Assembly (NCBI GenBank): GCA_013112635.1
Contig: JABFGF010000002.1
Span: 682,001-746,000 of the forward strand
Source of the DNA: Calditrichota bacterium
Lineage (GTDB): Bacteria > Calditrichota > Calditrichia > Calditrichales > J004
Direction of reading: 5' to 3'
Length of the DNA: 64,000 bases
Part shown: positions 25,470 through 33,752 of the stretch, in pieces
How positions within the stretch are numbered: position 1 is the stretch's first letter
Layout: the number at the start of each line of letters is the position of its first letter
Program-made: the position numbers and the translations under genes
The notes under the pieces: generated by a model
The model's input: the letters and a program-made list of their open reading frames with translations, nothing else
Database searches by the model: none
What the model was told of the DNA's origin: nothing

Positions 25470-26321
25470 TTAATAATCCCCTTTTGCGGCTTTTCCGTTT
25501 GATACAATCGCCACGCTGGCACTTGCTCCAATTCGTGTAGCGCCGGCTTCCACCATTTTGCATGCTTCATCATAACTTCGCACACCACCACTAGCTTTTA
25601 CACCCATCGCATGTCCAACGACTTTACGCATCAGGGCTACATCTGTAACAGTTGCCCCACCTGTACTAAACCCGGTAGAAGTTTTTACAAAATCTGCACC
25701 GGCTCTTTTGGAAATTGTACAAGCAGTTACTTTTTCCTCATCTGTCAAAAGGCATGTTTCCAAAATTACCTTAACAATTTTACGTCCCGCAGCGCGTACA
25801 ACAGATCGGATATCATGCTCAACCAAAGATAAATCTCCAGATTTTAAAGCACCCACGTTTATCACCATATCCACTTCTTGCGCACCCTGGCTAATAACCT
25901 GGCGCGTTTCAGTTGATTTAACTTCTGGTAATGTTGCGCCTAATGGAAAACCAATTACGGTGCATACTTTTACATCTGTGTTGCGCAATAATTTATGAGA
26001 AAGGTTAACCCAAGTCGGATTAACACAAACTGATGCAAATGTGTGTTCCTTTGCTTCACCACATATAAATTCAATCTCCTCGCGTGTAACATCAGGTTTC
26101 AACAAGGTGTGATCTATCCAACGTGCCATTTCATACTTTGGCGGGCAAGATGGAGCAACCACTCCAACACGACTTGCGCCAAACGAAACCAAATCGTTTG
26201 CAGCATCATAACTGAAAGGTCTTAAATGGTTTTTAGAGCAGGTTGGACACTCGGTTATGCTGGAGTCTGCTATAACCTGGCTTATAATATTGTCAATAAT
26301 ATCGGTTGTAATTGTAGACAT
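25470..26321 (-). CDS. deoC: Deoxyribose-phosphate aldolase with ~65-residue N-terminal extension
   Basis: DeoC splits 2-deoxyribose-5-phosphate into acetaldehyde and glyceraldehyde-3-phosphate. The TIM-barrel core starts near residue 67 ([11 protein letters not shown]). It contains Asp151 in [15 protein letters not shown], the Schiff-base Lys213 in [13 protein letters not shown] and the second lysine Lys242 in VKASGGVR. The extension before the core begins with residues 4-19, whose hydrophobic residues (I4, I9, I12, I13, V16, I17) fall on one face of a helix. It continues with a CPTC pair (25-28). An amphipathic N-terminal helix joined by a linker is the usual form of a microcompartment encapsulation peptide, and a EutN/CcmL gene lies directly upstream. 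AGGGA six bases before the ATG supports this start. Confidence 0.94.
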   Translation of the reverse strand: MSTITTDIIDNIISQVIADSSITECPTCSKNHLRPFSYDAANDLVSFGASRVGVVAPSCPPKYEMARWIDHTLLKPDVTREEIEFICGEAKEHTFASVCVNPTWVNLSHKLLRNTDVKVCTVIGFPLGATLPEVKSTETRQVISQGAQEVDMVINVGALKSGDLSLVEHDIRSVVRAAGRKIVKVILETCLLTDEEKVTACTISKRAGADFVKTSTGFSTGGATVTDVALMRKVVGHAMGVKASGGVRSYDEACKMVEAGATRIGASASVAIVSNGKAAKGDY

Positions 26322-26399
26322 GGCTTTCCCTAAATTTTATATTTAAATCAAATCTTAAAAATGTCTCTTTTAAAAATAACTTATCGTATTATCTTAAAC

Positions 26400-26678
26400 T
26401 CACTTGCTATCTGCAATCTCAACATCGTCAATAATTCCAAGAATAAGTGCCTGGACGGGTATTTCCTTATCCTGTAAAACAATCTGAGCAGAACCGCCTT
26501 CTTTCATTACAAGAACCCGGTCTCCTTTCCCCGCATCAACGGTATCCAAAGCCAGGTAATCTTTTCCTTCAGCGTTACCATCAAGATCAAGCGGCTGAAC
26601 AATCATTATTTTTTTTCCAATAAAATGATCGTTTTTTACGGTTGATGTTACATTTCCAATTACTTCACAAATTTGCAT
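26400..26678 (-). CDS. EutN/CcmL-type bacterial microcompartment vertex protein (BMC-P)
   Basis: This 92-residue protein aligns over its whole length with the pentameric shell-vertex family: MQICEVIGNVTSTVKNDHFIGKKIMIVQPLD at the N-terminus, ALDTVDAGKGDRVLVMKEGGSAQ in the middle, and PVQALILGIIDDVEI at the end. In known microcompartments, such pentamers cap the twelve corners of the protein shell. It lies 11 bp after the phosphohexomutase gene and 78 bp before deoC, inside one minus-strand operon. No BMC-H (hexamer) or BMC-T gene is in the window. The other shell genes must therefore be elsewhere, or this is an orphan pentamer with another role. Confidence 0.93.
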   Translation of the reverse strand: MQICEVIGNVTSTVKNDHFIGKKIMIVQPLDLDGNAEGKDYLALDTVDAGKGDRVLVMKEGGSAQIVLQDKEIPVQALILGIIDDVEIADSK

Positions 26679-26689
26679 AAATTATATTT

Positions 26690-28042
26690 CTACATTAATG
26701 CTTTTACTTCGCCCATAAAACGATCGGCCAGGTCTTGTGCCTGTTTTTCATCCGGCGCTTCAGTCATTACACGAACTATTGGTTCAGTATTCGATTTTCT
26801 GAGGTGAACCCACTTATTACCGAAATCAATTTTTACACCATCCAGCAAATTAATCTGCTCATCTTTGTAGGTATCTGCAAAGCTGGCTAAAACTTTATCC
26901 GGGTCCATACCTTCAATACTTACTTTCTCTTTTACCATTTTATATTGCGGTAAAGATAAAAACAAATCATGCATTGTCCCATCGAACTCTGCCAGATATT
27001 GCAAGCTCATAGCAACCGCCAGAGGAGCGTCGCGTCCTAAATGAAGCTCTGGTAAAATAACTCCGCCATTTCCTTCACCACCGATAACCGCTTCTATTTC
27101 CAACATTTTCATTGCAACATTAATTTCTCCAACTTTGCTGCGTACAAACATACAATTATGATAATTGGCTATATCTTCGGATGCTCGTGATGTAGACATA
27201 TTTACAGCAACGCGGCCCATTTTTTGTGAAAGTACCAGTTTAACCGCCAGTGCCAAGGTGTACTCTTCTCCGATTGGCATTCCTGTATTGTCAACAATTG
27301 CGCAACGGTCAACATCCGGATCAACAGCAAAACCAACATCTGCTTTTTCTTTAACAACTGTTTCTCTTAGATCGGTTAAGTTTTCCGGTAAAGGCTCCGG
27401 CGTATGGGCAAATTTTCCGTTTGACTCGCCATGTATTACCTTTACTTCGCAACCAAGCTCTTCCAAAAGTTGCGGTACAATCAAACCGCCGGCGCCGTTT
27501 ACACAATCTAAAACTACTTTAAATTTTTTATTACGAATTTTCTCTGCATCAATATAATCAAGTTTTAAAATTTCTTCATTGTGACGTTTATTCGCATCTG
27601 CATCTATCTCTTCCGACCCAAGCCCTGACCATTCCTTCAATTCATATTCATGATTATCACCCATGGCATAAACTTTAGCCGCATCTTCCGGGTTTAAAAA
27701 CCGGGCATTATGATCCATAAATTTTAAACCGTTCCACTGGATTGGATTATGGCTGGCAGTGATGGCAATGCCACCTGAAGCTTTATGATGTTCAATCGCC
27801 ATCTGGACAGTAGGAGTTGGGACTATCCCAATGTCAATTACCCGACAGCCGGCAGCAACCAGACAACCCTTTACGATATTTGAAACAAATGGACCGGAAA
27901 CCCGCGAATCACGACCAACAATAACAGTGCCGCCCTTAATAAATGTACCAAAAGCAAGCGTATATTTTTCAATTACACCAGGAGTAAGAGTAGAACCCAC
28001 TTCTCCGCGAACACCCGAAACAGAAACCATTAACCTTGACAA
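26690..28042 (-). CDS. Phosphohexomutase family (GlmM / phosphomannomutase-like, possible phosphopentomutase)
   Basis: The 450-residue enzyme has the four-domain alpha-D-phosphohexomutase layout. The catalytic serine loop is ITASHNP (Ser97), the magnesium loop DPDVDR (241-246), the sugar-binding loop GEGNGG (about 323) and the phosphate-binding RKSNTEPIVRV near the C-terminus. The family moves phosphate between C1 and C6 (or C5) of sugars. GlmM or phosphomannomutase activity is the default reading. Some relatives act as phosphopentomutase, and an operon with a nucleoside phosphorylase and DeoC would need that step. I prefer TTG 28042 because GGAG lies six bases upstream; TTG 28054 and ATG 28030 are alternatives. 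Confidence 0.9.
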   Translation of the reverse strand: MSRLMVSVSGVRGEVGSTLTPGVIEKYTLAFGTFIKGGTVIVGRDSRVSGPFVSNIVKGCLVAAGCRVIDIGIVPTPTVQMAIEHHKASGGIAITASHNPIQWNGLKFMDHNARFLNPEDAAKVYAMGDNHEYELKEWSGLGSEEIDADANKRHNEEILKLDYIDAEKIRNKKFKVVLDCVNGAGGLIVPQLLEELGCEVKVIHGESNGKFAHTPEPLPENLTDLRETVVKEKADVGFAVDPDVDRCAIVDNTGMPIGEEYTLALAVKLVLSQKMGRVAVNMSTSRASEDIANYHNCMFVRSKVGEINVAMKMLEIEAVIGGEGNGGVILPELHLGRDAPLAVAMSLQYLAEFDGTMHDLFLSLPQYKMVKEKVSIEGMDPDKVLASFADTYKDEQINLLDGVKIDFGNKWVHLRKSNTEPIVRVMTEAPDEKQAQDLADRFMGEVKALM

Positions 28043-28215
28043 ATTATTCTCCAAAAATGTGAATTAATACAAAAAATTTCAAGGAGGAAAATATACCCTT
28101 GTAGTCTCCTAAATTCAAGCTAATTGGCGATTTATTCAATCTTGGTTTATTAGGAAATAAATTTTGATAAATCCACATTTTAATAATATGTGAACTTTTC
28201 GTGAGCAATTATTCT

Positions 28216-28221
28216 TATAAT
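28216..28221 (+). promoter_or_regulatory. Candidate -10 box (TATAAT) for the redoxin/barrel operon
   Basis: A perfect TATAAT lies 35 bases before the start codon at 28257, in the 214-bp divergent gap with the phosphohexomutase gene. No good -35 hexamer stands 17 bases upstream, so support is limited to the -10 match and position. Confidence 0.3.
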
Positions 28222-28256
28222 CGCACACGAATTTTGAGAACTAAAGAAGGATTGAA

Positions 28257-28763
28257 ATGAAAAAAATATGTACTCTGCTTTTGATTTTAACAATAACTCT
28301 TTCATGCAGTAATTCAACAGAACCTGATGGTAATGGAGGTCTGATTAGTGATCGGCCTGAGGCAACAAATTTTACATTGACAACAGTGAATAACGAAACT
28401 CTTTCTCTCTCCGATTTCCAGGGAAAAGTTGTTTATTTATTTTTTCTGGGTTATTCCTGCCCGCTCTGTAAAGCAAATGCACCAGGCACAATTGCGATTG
28501 ACAATAAATATGATGACTCGGAAGTTCAAATAATTGGACTGGATGTTTGGGATGGTTCGGGATCGCAAGTTTTGGATTTTATTGGGTCCACCGGAGTTAA
28601 CTACCCTATTTTAAAAAATGCCAGTGCTCTGCAAAGTGAATACAATGTTAGTTATGATTATTCTGTTTTGGTTGATAAGCAAGGCCGGGTGGCTTATAAA
28701 AAAGAGGGTGTAAAATCAAGCGAGATAAGTTCAAATATCGATGCGTTATTAGAAGAAGAATAA
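28257..28763 (+). CDS. Thioredoxin-fold lipoprotein (redoxin/TlpA-like)
   Basis: The lipoprotein signal ends at TLSC (Cys17). The mature domain (about 34-168) is an AhpC/TSA-redoxin fold with FTLTTVNNETLSLSDFQGKVVYLFFLGYSCPLC. The CxxC pair Cys68/Cys71 lies at the usual helix start. The cis-proline region is replaced by the SYDYSVLVDKQGRV segment of redoxins. It would be an exported, membrane-anchored thiol oxidoreductase. It begins a four-gene unit that also encodes a soluble TlpA-like protein, a beta-barrel and a secreted redoxin. AAGAAGGA lies upstream of ATG 28257. Confidence 0.9.
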   Translation: MKKICTLLLILTITLSCSNSTEPDGNGGLISDRPEATNFTLTTVNNETLSLSDFQGKVVYLFFLGYSCPLCKANAPGTIAIDNKYDDSEVQIIGLDVWDGSGSQVLDFIGSTGVNYPILKNASALQSEYNVSYDYSVLVDKQGRVAYKKEGVKSSEISSNIDALLEEE

Positions 28764-28795
28764 AAGTGCTGTTCGTTCAAAACTGGGAGTTAAAA

Positions 28796-29275
28796 TTGAA
28801 AAAAATACTGTTCATTCTATTGATTGGTCATACGGTTCTATTTGCCGGTTCACAAATCAACAACTTTAAATTGAAAGATTTAAATAACCGTTCTAAATCT
28901 TTTTCTGATTTGCGTGGTGAAAACTTAACAATTATTGACTTTTGGGCAACATGGTGCAAACCTTGCATTCAAGCCATCCCAAAGCTTAATAAAATTTATG
29001 ATGAGTATAAGGAGCAAGGGGTAGAAATTGTCGGGATCAATGCCGATAGTCCACGAAATAGTGCAAAAGTTAAACCATTTGCAAAAACTCTTAAAATACA
29101 ATACCCCATATTGAGAGATCCTAACAATGAAGTTACAACAGAGTTAAATGTAACAGCTTTCCCAACCCTGTACATTGTTAATTCAAAAAATGAAATTGTT
29201 TATACACATATCGGGTTTCGCCCGGGAGATGAAAAACTACTAATCGAGGAAATTGAGAAACTTCTTGGAAAATAA
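28796..29275 (+). CDS. TlpA-like thioredoxin, exported
   Basis: I choose TTG 28796 as the start: GGGAG lies six bases before it and the protein then opens with a clean signal peptide (KKILFILLIGHTVLFAG). A GTG at 28766 would place ten charged and polar residues before it. The thioredoxin domain holds WATWCKPC (CKPC at 54-57) and the cis-Pro motif TAFPTLYIVN. Such proteins keep periplasmic thiols reduced, for instance during cytochrome c maturation, but no ccm gene is adjacent. The next gene begins 1 bp after its stop. Confidence 0.91.
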   Translation: MKKILFILLIGHTVLFAGSQINNFKLKDLNNRSKSFSDLRGENLTIIDFWATWCKPCIQAIPKLNKIYDEYKEQGVEIVGINADSPRNSAKVKPFAKTLKIQYPILRDPNNEVTTELNVTAFPTLYIVNSKNEIVYTHIGFRPGDEKLLIEEIEKLLGK

Positions 29276-29276
29276 A

Positions 29277-30794
29277 ATGAACCGGATTGTATTATTATTA
29301 CTTCTGCCACTATTATCAATATTTGTATCGAAATCATTTGCACAATTTAGTGGATCAAACTTGCTTAACTTTCAGCTGGGAAACCAAGCCAGATTAATTC
29401 CAACAAATAAAACTAATGTTTATAATCAATTAAATTTGCGCTACAGGCAAGACCAGATGGTTTTTGGCTTGAGGGCCGAAACGTACAAAACCAGCCATGA
29501 AGATGAATATAATTCAATCTCTCAGAAATATTTAAGATATACCAAAGGCGACTTGCGTGTCCAGATTGGTAGTTTTTATGAAACCCTTGGCCGGGGATTG
29601 CTATTAAGGACATATGAAATACCAGGAAGCATTCATGAAAGCTCCGGCCAGCGCTATGGTTTATATAAAGATATTGAAGGCATATCAATCCGTTTCGATA
29701 ATGATTATATTTCAACAAAAATGCTTTATGGGAAACCACTGGATAATTCCATTTCACCTTCATCGAAGACAAAAAGAAGGGAAGTCTTAGCACAAGGAGG
29801 GGAATTAAATCTGCATATTAATGATTTTATTACTCCTGGAGTTTTATACCTGCGAAGTGATTACGAAGATAATTCCAATATTGTATTAAATGAATATGCA
29901 GGAACAAACATGGACTTTCAATTTGACAATTGGCAATTATACTCGGAGTATACACAAGAATTTGGTTCAGGAAATGATATCATTGGATTAGGTAAAAATT
30001 CAGCCCATGCCTTCTACATTTCTGGAAATGCAAGTTTTGAAAATTTAAGTTTTAGCCTTGAGTATAAAGATTACAATGATTTTATACTTAATTTTAATGA
30101 TCCACCATCACTGGCCAAAGAACACTCATTTAGTTTGGCCAACCGGGCCACGCATACTACAAACTTATCAAATGAAAATGGCTGGCAAGCAGAGGTGTTA
30201 ATCGATTTAGATGATTTTAACACTATCACCCTAAACCATGCCCGTGCTGTTATTGATTTGTTTGGAAAAGAAAGTGTTTTTGAAGAATACTATATAGATT
30301 TGAATTATTATTTTAATGATCGAACCTTGATAAAAGCTTTTACCGATTACTCGATGGATGAATCGGAAAACCAATTTAACAGATATACAGCAGGTGTTTT
30401 ATTTGAAAATCAAATATCCGGGATGTGGAGTGTTTCAAATGAATTACAGTATCAGCAGTTCGATGTGGATTTACCCTATAATAATTTATTTGGAGACTTA
30501 GATCATAGTGTCAAGACTTTTGTTGTTAATTCGTTTATCAGTCAGTCGAGACATTTTTCAATAGGAGCATCCCTCGAAATATCGAATGATCCACAAGAAA
30601 CGGATCGTTTAATTGGTGGCAAAAAGGTTTTTGTTAGTTGGCCATCCCTAAATGCATCATATCAATATGATCAGGATAATGATATAACCCTGTTCTACGG
30701 CAAAAGACGCGGCGGCAATACCTGTACTGGAGGTATTTGCTTCGAGGTTGTGTCTTTTGAAGGTTTAGAACTTAGTCTTAGAAGTCGTTTTTAA
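29277..30794 (+). CDS. DUF6029-like outer-membrane beta-barrel protein
   Basis: The protein (about 505 residues) has a signal peptide (cleavage after FAQ). Almost all the rest consists of alternating amphipathic strands (YNQLNLRYRQDQMVFGLRAETY, LRVQIGSFYETLGRGLLLRTYE), ending in a barrel-closing strand LSLRSRF with C-terminal Phe. The GRGLLLR segment and overall layout resemble DUF6029 proteins of FCB bacteria. Near the end is a short Cys pair, CTGGIC (Cys483 and Cys488), unusual for an outer-membrane barrel and a plausible target of the thiol proteins encoded on both sides. ATG 29277 is used; an upstream TTG at 29253 would overlap the preceding gene. Function unknown. Confidence 0.8.
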   Translation: MNRIVLLLLLPLLSIFVSKSFAQFSGSNLLNFQLGNQARLIPTNKTNVYNQLNLRYRQDQMVFGLRAETYKTSHEDEYNSISQKYLRYTKGDLRVQIGSFYETLGRGLLLRTYEIPGSIHESSGQRYGLYKDIEGISIRFDNDYISTKMLYGKPLDNSISPSSKTKRREVLAQGGELNLHINDFITPGVLYLRSDYEDNSNIVLNEYAGTNMDFQFDNWQLYSEYTQEFGSGNDIIGLGKNSAHAFYISGNASFENLSFSLEYKDYNDFILNFNDPPSLAKEHSFSLANRATHTTNLSNENGWQAEVLIDLDDFNTITLNHARAVIDLFGKESVFEEYYIDLNYYFNDRTLIKAFTDYSMDESENQFNRYTAGVLFENQISGMWSVSNELQYQQFDVDLPYNNLFGDLDHSVKTFVVNSFISQSRHFSIGASLEISNDPQETDRLIGGKKVFVSWPSLNASYQYDQDNDITLFYGKRRGGNTCTGGICFEVVSFEGLELSLRSRF

Positions 30795-30807
30795 AAGGAG
30801 ACTCAAT

Positions 30808-31617
30808 ATGAAATATTTTTCTATTATAATTGTATTAACATGCATGGCATTTTCATTTTTAAGTGCTCAGGTCGTTGGTTCGGAAGCGCAGGAATTTACT
30901 CTGGAAAAATTAGGCGGGGGCAATATATCATTAAGCGATTATTCCGGAAAAGTGGTTTACATATTTTGGTTTGGTAATAGCTGTCCAAATTGTATAAATC
31001 CAAACGGGCCTGAGTCCCAAACAAAAGTCGCTGATAATTATACAACAGATAATTTCCAGGCTTTGGGCATTGATACATGGACAAACCCACCGAGCACACA
31101 ATCAACAGTCGCCGCTTTCCAATCAACAACAAGTATTACTTATCCCTTGTTATTGAAGGGTAACAATGTAGCAAGCCAATATGGTGTTACCTATGACCGT
31201 AGTATGGTAATAGATCAGGGGGGAATAATAAGGTACTATAGAGGATCAGTTGGAAGCAGCCATGATTGGGTTGAAATTAACAAAGTAATTACTGACTTGT
31301 TAAGTGCAACTGCAATTGAAGACAAAACTTCTCCGGCAATCGATTTTGCATTAAAGCCAAATTATCCAAACCCTTTTAATCCTGAAACACGAATTCCTTT
31401 TTCAATAAATAAAACTCAAAATATTAAACTTCAAATTTATAATATTTCCGGTAAGCTTGTAAAAACTTTAGTTGAAGCACCATTTGGCAAAGGTAATTTT
31501 GAAGCAACCTGGAATGGTACTGATACTAATAATAATCCGGTTTCTTCAGGTGTATACTTTTCTGTTTTACAAGGGGAAGGCATTAGTAAAGCACAGCAGC
31601 TTTTACTTATCAAATAA
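30808..31617 (+). CDS. Secreted redoxin with C-terminal FlgD-like sorting domain
   Basis: A signal peptide (cleavage near LSAQ) is followed by a redoxin domain (about 25-165) with FWFGNSCPNC (CxxC at 59-62) and the YDRSMVIDQGG segment. After a short linker, the last ~85 residues form a FlgD-Ig-like sorting domain (NYPNPFNPETRIPFSI, IYNISGKLVKTL, SGVYFSVLQG, ending QQLLLIK). This is the class of C-terminal tail used for type IX secretion or cell-surface attachment in FCB bacteria. The protein is therefore probably a thiol oxidoreductase on the cell surface. AAAAGGAGA precedes the ATG and the gene follows the barrel gene by 13 bp. Confidence 0.92.
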   Translation: MKYFSIIIVLTCMAFSFLSAQVVGSEAQEFTLEKLGGGNISLSDYSGKVVYIFWFGNSCPNCINPNGPESQTKVADNYTTDNFQALGIDTWTNPPSTQSTVAAFQSTTSITYPLLLKGNNVASQYGVTYDRSMVIDQGGIIRYYRGSVGSSHDWVEINKVITDLLSATAIEDKTSPAIDFALKPNYPNPFNPETRIPFSINKTQNIKLQIYNISGKLVKTLVEAPFGKGNFEATWNGTDTNNNPVSSGVYFSVLQGEGISKAQQLLLIK

Positions 31618-31736
31618 ATGCGGTTGTAAAATATTTTGGCAAGGGTTTAAGTGAAAAAATTGTTTTCTGATTGAATTCTGGAAGGTTTAAGTCCAATTCT
31701 TTATATTCCCAATAAATAAACCCGATCTCAAAATCA

Positions 31737-32255
31737 ATGAAATACTTTTTAGTCATCTCAATTGTAATTACATCTTTATTTCTTGCTATACTTGGCTATA
31801 GTTTTTCTCTTAATGAAGAAATAAATATAAAGCACTCTTTGGTTTTGGAAGCGCCTGATATTGTTGTCTGGAATGCACTCACAAATTTTGAAGATCACCA
31901 TAAGTGGCAAAAATCAATCAAAGCATTATACAATTATAATTACTCCGCACGGCAAGTTCGGTATTTAATTGGTGACAAAACGATAATGGCCAATCAGCAA
32001 GTCCGTGTTCTGGAAAGTGCAAACACTATTGATTTTATTCAAATTGGAAAAGAAGAATATACCGCGCTTAAAAATATTGGTGGGCAAATATCAGTAAAAA
32101 GCTTAGCCGATGGTAATACCGAAATCAGCTGGAAACTGAGCTACCGGGTCAATTCAATAACTCAAAAGCTGATTAACAAGTTCGAAATCCAATCTCACCT
32201 CGATATACTTTTATCAAATAATCTTAACTCTTTAAAATCTTATATTGAGCATTGA
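31737..32255 (+). CDS. SRPBCC (START-like) domain protein with N-terminal membrane anchor
   Basis: An N-terminal hydrophobic segment (2-24) anchors or exports a domain of the SRPBCC/polyketide-cyclase-like helix-grip fold (about 30-165): INIKHSLVLEAPDIVVWNALTNFEDHHKWQKSI, and later ISWKLSYRVNSITQKLINKF. This fold binds hydrophobic ligands in a deep cavity. The ligand here is unknown. The gene is 119 bp downstream of the secreted redoxin gene and is probably separately expressed. A palindromic repeat follows it before the convergent oxidoreductase gene. Confidence 0.85.
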   Translation: MKYFLVISIVITSLFLAILGYSFSLNEEINIKHSLVLEAPDIVVWNALTNFEDHHKWQKSIKALYNYNYSARQVRYLIGDKTIMANQQVRVLESANTIDFIQIGKEEYTALKNIGGQISVKSLADGNTEISWKLSYRVNSITQKLINKFEIQSHLDILLSNNLNSLKSYIEH

Positions 32256-32301
32256 TTCATAATATCATCGGAATAAGGTCTTATAAGAATAATATATTGT
32301 A

Positions 32302-32350
32302 GGCCGGAAACCCGTTTTGAGATTCCCAACAAGTCATTTGGGAATGACAA
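32302..32350. repeat. Palindromic repeat of the GTCATTC...GAATC type
   Basis: Between two convergent genes lies an 8-bp perfect inverted repeat, ATTCCCAA (32322-32329) and TTGGGAAT (32338-32345), flanked by a GTCATTC-type end when read on the minus strand. It shares the GTCATTC start, CTTGT loop and GAATC end with the element inside the TonB receptor gene at 56171. The stem bases differ between copies but pair in each. It may double as a transcription stop. Confidence 0.6.
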
Positions 32351-32370
32351 ATTACGTTTGCTCGTTTAAA

Positions 32371-33741
32371 CTACTTCTTTTTTAGTTTCTTTATCGCTTC
32401 GTTTGCTGTAACCAATACTGGGTCCCATACAGGAGAAAACGGCGGGGAATAACTCAAGTCCAATTCGGAAATATCATAAACAGTCATTTTTTGATGAAGG
32501 GCCATGGCAAACAAATCAAGGCGTTTTGCAACACCTTCGCCACCAACAATTTGCGCACCTAGTAATTGTCCGGTTTGTTTTTTAAATAAAATTTTTATTG
32601 TTATTGGCTTTTTGCAAGAGCTGTAAGCAGCGCGAGAGAAAGCATCAATCAAAACTGTTTCAAACTTAATTCCAAGTTGCTCGGCCTGCACACTGGAAAT
32701 CCCGGTTCGGGCAATATGCAGATTAAACATTTTTAGCACCGCTGTGCCAACTACACCTTTCATCTGTGCAAAATGCCCGCTTGCATTATCACCAGCAACA
32801 CGGCCTTGTTTATTTGCAGTCGTGCCAAGTGGCAAATAATTAAAACGGTTTGTGACTAAATTTTTCACCTCTGCACAATCTCCTGCTGCATAGACGCCAT
32901 GCAAATTAGTCTCCATTTTTGAATTAACCGCAATGGCTCCGCTTTTCCCAAGTTGAACACCGCAACTTTTTGCAAATTCCACATTTGGTTCAATACCGGA
33001 TGCCAAAAGAACCATGTCTGTTGAAATGATTCCGGCATTTTCCAATACAACCTGTTCAACTTTATCATTCCCCTGTATGCCAACCAAAGAGCTATTTAAA
33101 TAAACATCACAATCATTTTTTTGCAGCTCCAGTGCAATTTTATCCGCAATGTCAGGATCTACACTTTTTAAAAGCTGACCATTTTTTTCTACAAGGATAA
33201 CTTTTAATCCTTGTTGTGAAAAAGCTTCGGCCATTTCGAGACCCACATAGCCACTTCCAACAATCACCACTTTTTTAGGTATGTTAGTATTTAGTATCGA
33301 TTTGATTTTTAGGCCATCACTAAGTGTGCGTAATGAAAACACATTTTTTAAATGTGAGCCAGGGATTGCCAGGCCTTTTGCCCGCGCACCGGTGGCAATA
33401 ATCAAGCGATCATATTTGAAATTTATATTTTGGCCGTCTTTGAGCCGGCGTATATAAAGTGTTTTTTTATGGTGTTGAAAATTAAGGGCTTCATGACCTG
33501 TTAATATTTTTATATTTTGTTTTTCGAACTCCTCAATTGTCCTGGCGATCAACATTTGGGAATCAGGGACTTTTCCTGCTATATAATAAGGCAATCCGCA
33601 AGCACCATAAGAAATGTCTTCCTCTTTTTGAATAACCGTAATTTCTGCCCGCTGGTCATTTTTTCGCGCCCTAGCCGCGGCCGACATTCCGGCAGCTACG
33701 CCACCAATAATAAATATTTTGAGAGGTTTAAATGTATTCAT
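32371..33741 (-). CDS. CoA-disulfide reductase / NADH oxidase-like flavoprotein
   Basis: This 456-residue FAD enzyme of the pyridine-nucleotide-disulfide family has a FAD-binding GGVAAGMSAAARAR near the N-terminus and a single active-site Cys48 in SYGACGLPYYIAG. The SxxxC pattern is typical of CoA-disulfide reductases and H2O-forming NADH oxidases and is not a CxxxxC pair. An NAD(P)H-binding VVIVGSGYVGLEMAEA, a second FAD motif GVYAAGDCAEV and a dimerisation domain at the end complete the fold. It probably reduces CoA disulfide, polysulfide or oxygen in the cytoplasm. Start ATG 33741 lies 11 bp after the stop of the RDD gene, which is read in the same direction, so it could be the last gene of that unit. 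Confidence 0.92.
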   Translation of the reverse strand: MNTFKPLKIFIIGGVAAGMSAAARARKNDQRAEITVIQKEEDISYGACGLPYYIAGKVPDSQMLIARTIEEFEKQNIKILTGHEALNFQHHKKTLYIRRLKDGQNINFKYDRLIIATGARAKGLAIPGSHLKNVFSLRTLSDGLKIKSILNTNIPKKVVIVGSGYVGLEMAEAFSQQGLKVILVEKNGQLLKSVDPDIADKIALELQKNDCDVYLNSSLVGIQGNDKVEQVVLENAGIISTDMVLLASGIEPNVEFAKSCGVQLGKSGAIAVNSKMETNLHGVYAAGDCAEVKNLVTNRFNYLPLGTTANKQGRVAGDNASGHFAQMKGVVGTAVLKMFNLHIARTGISSVQAEQLGIKFETVLIDAFSRAAYSSCKKPITIKILFKKQTGQLLGAQIVGGEGVAKRLDLFAMALHQKMTVYDISELDLSYSPPFSPVWDPVLVTANEAIKKLKKK

Positions 33742-33752
33742 TTTCTAATATC

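Noticed and set aside
23343-28054. Search for BMC-H or BMC-T shell genes near the vertex gene
   Set aside because: None of the neighbouring open frames has a BMC-domain pattern.
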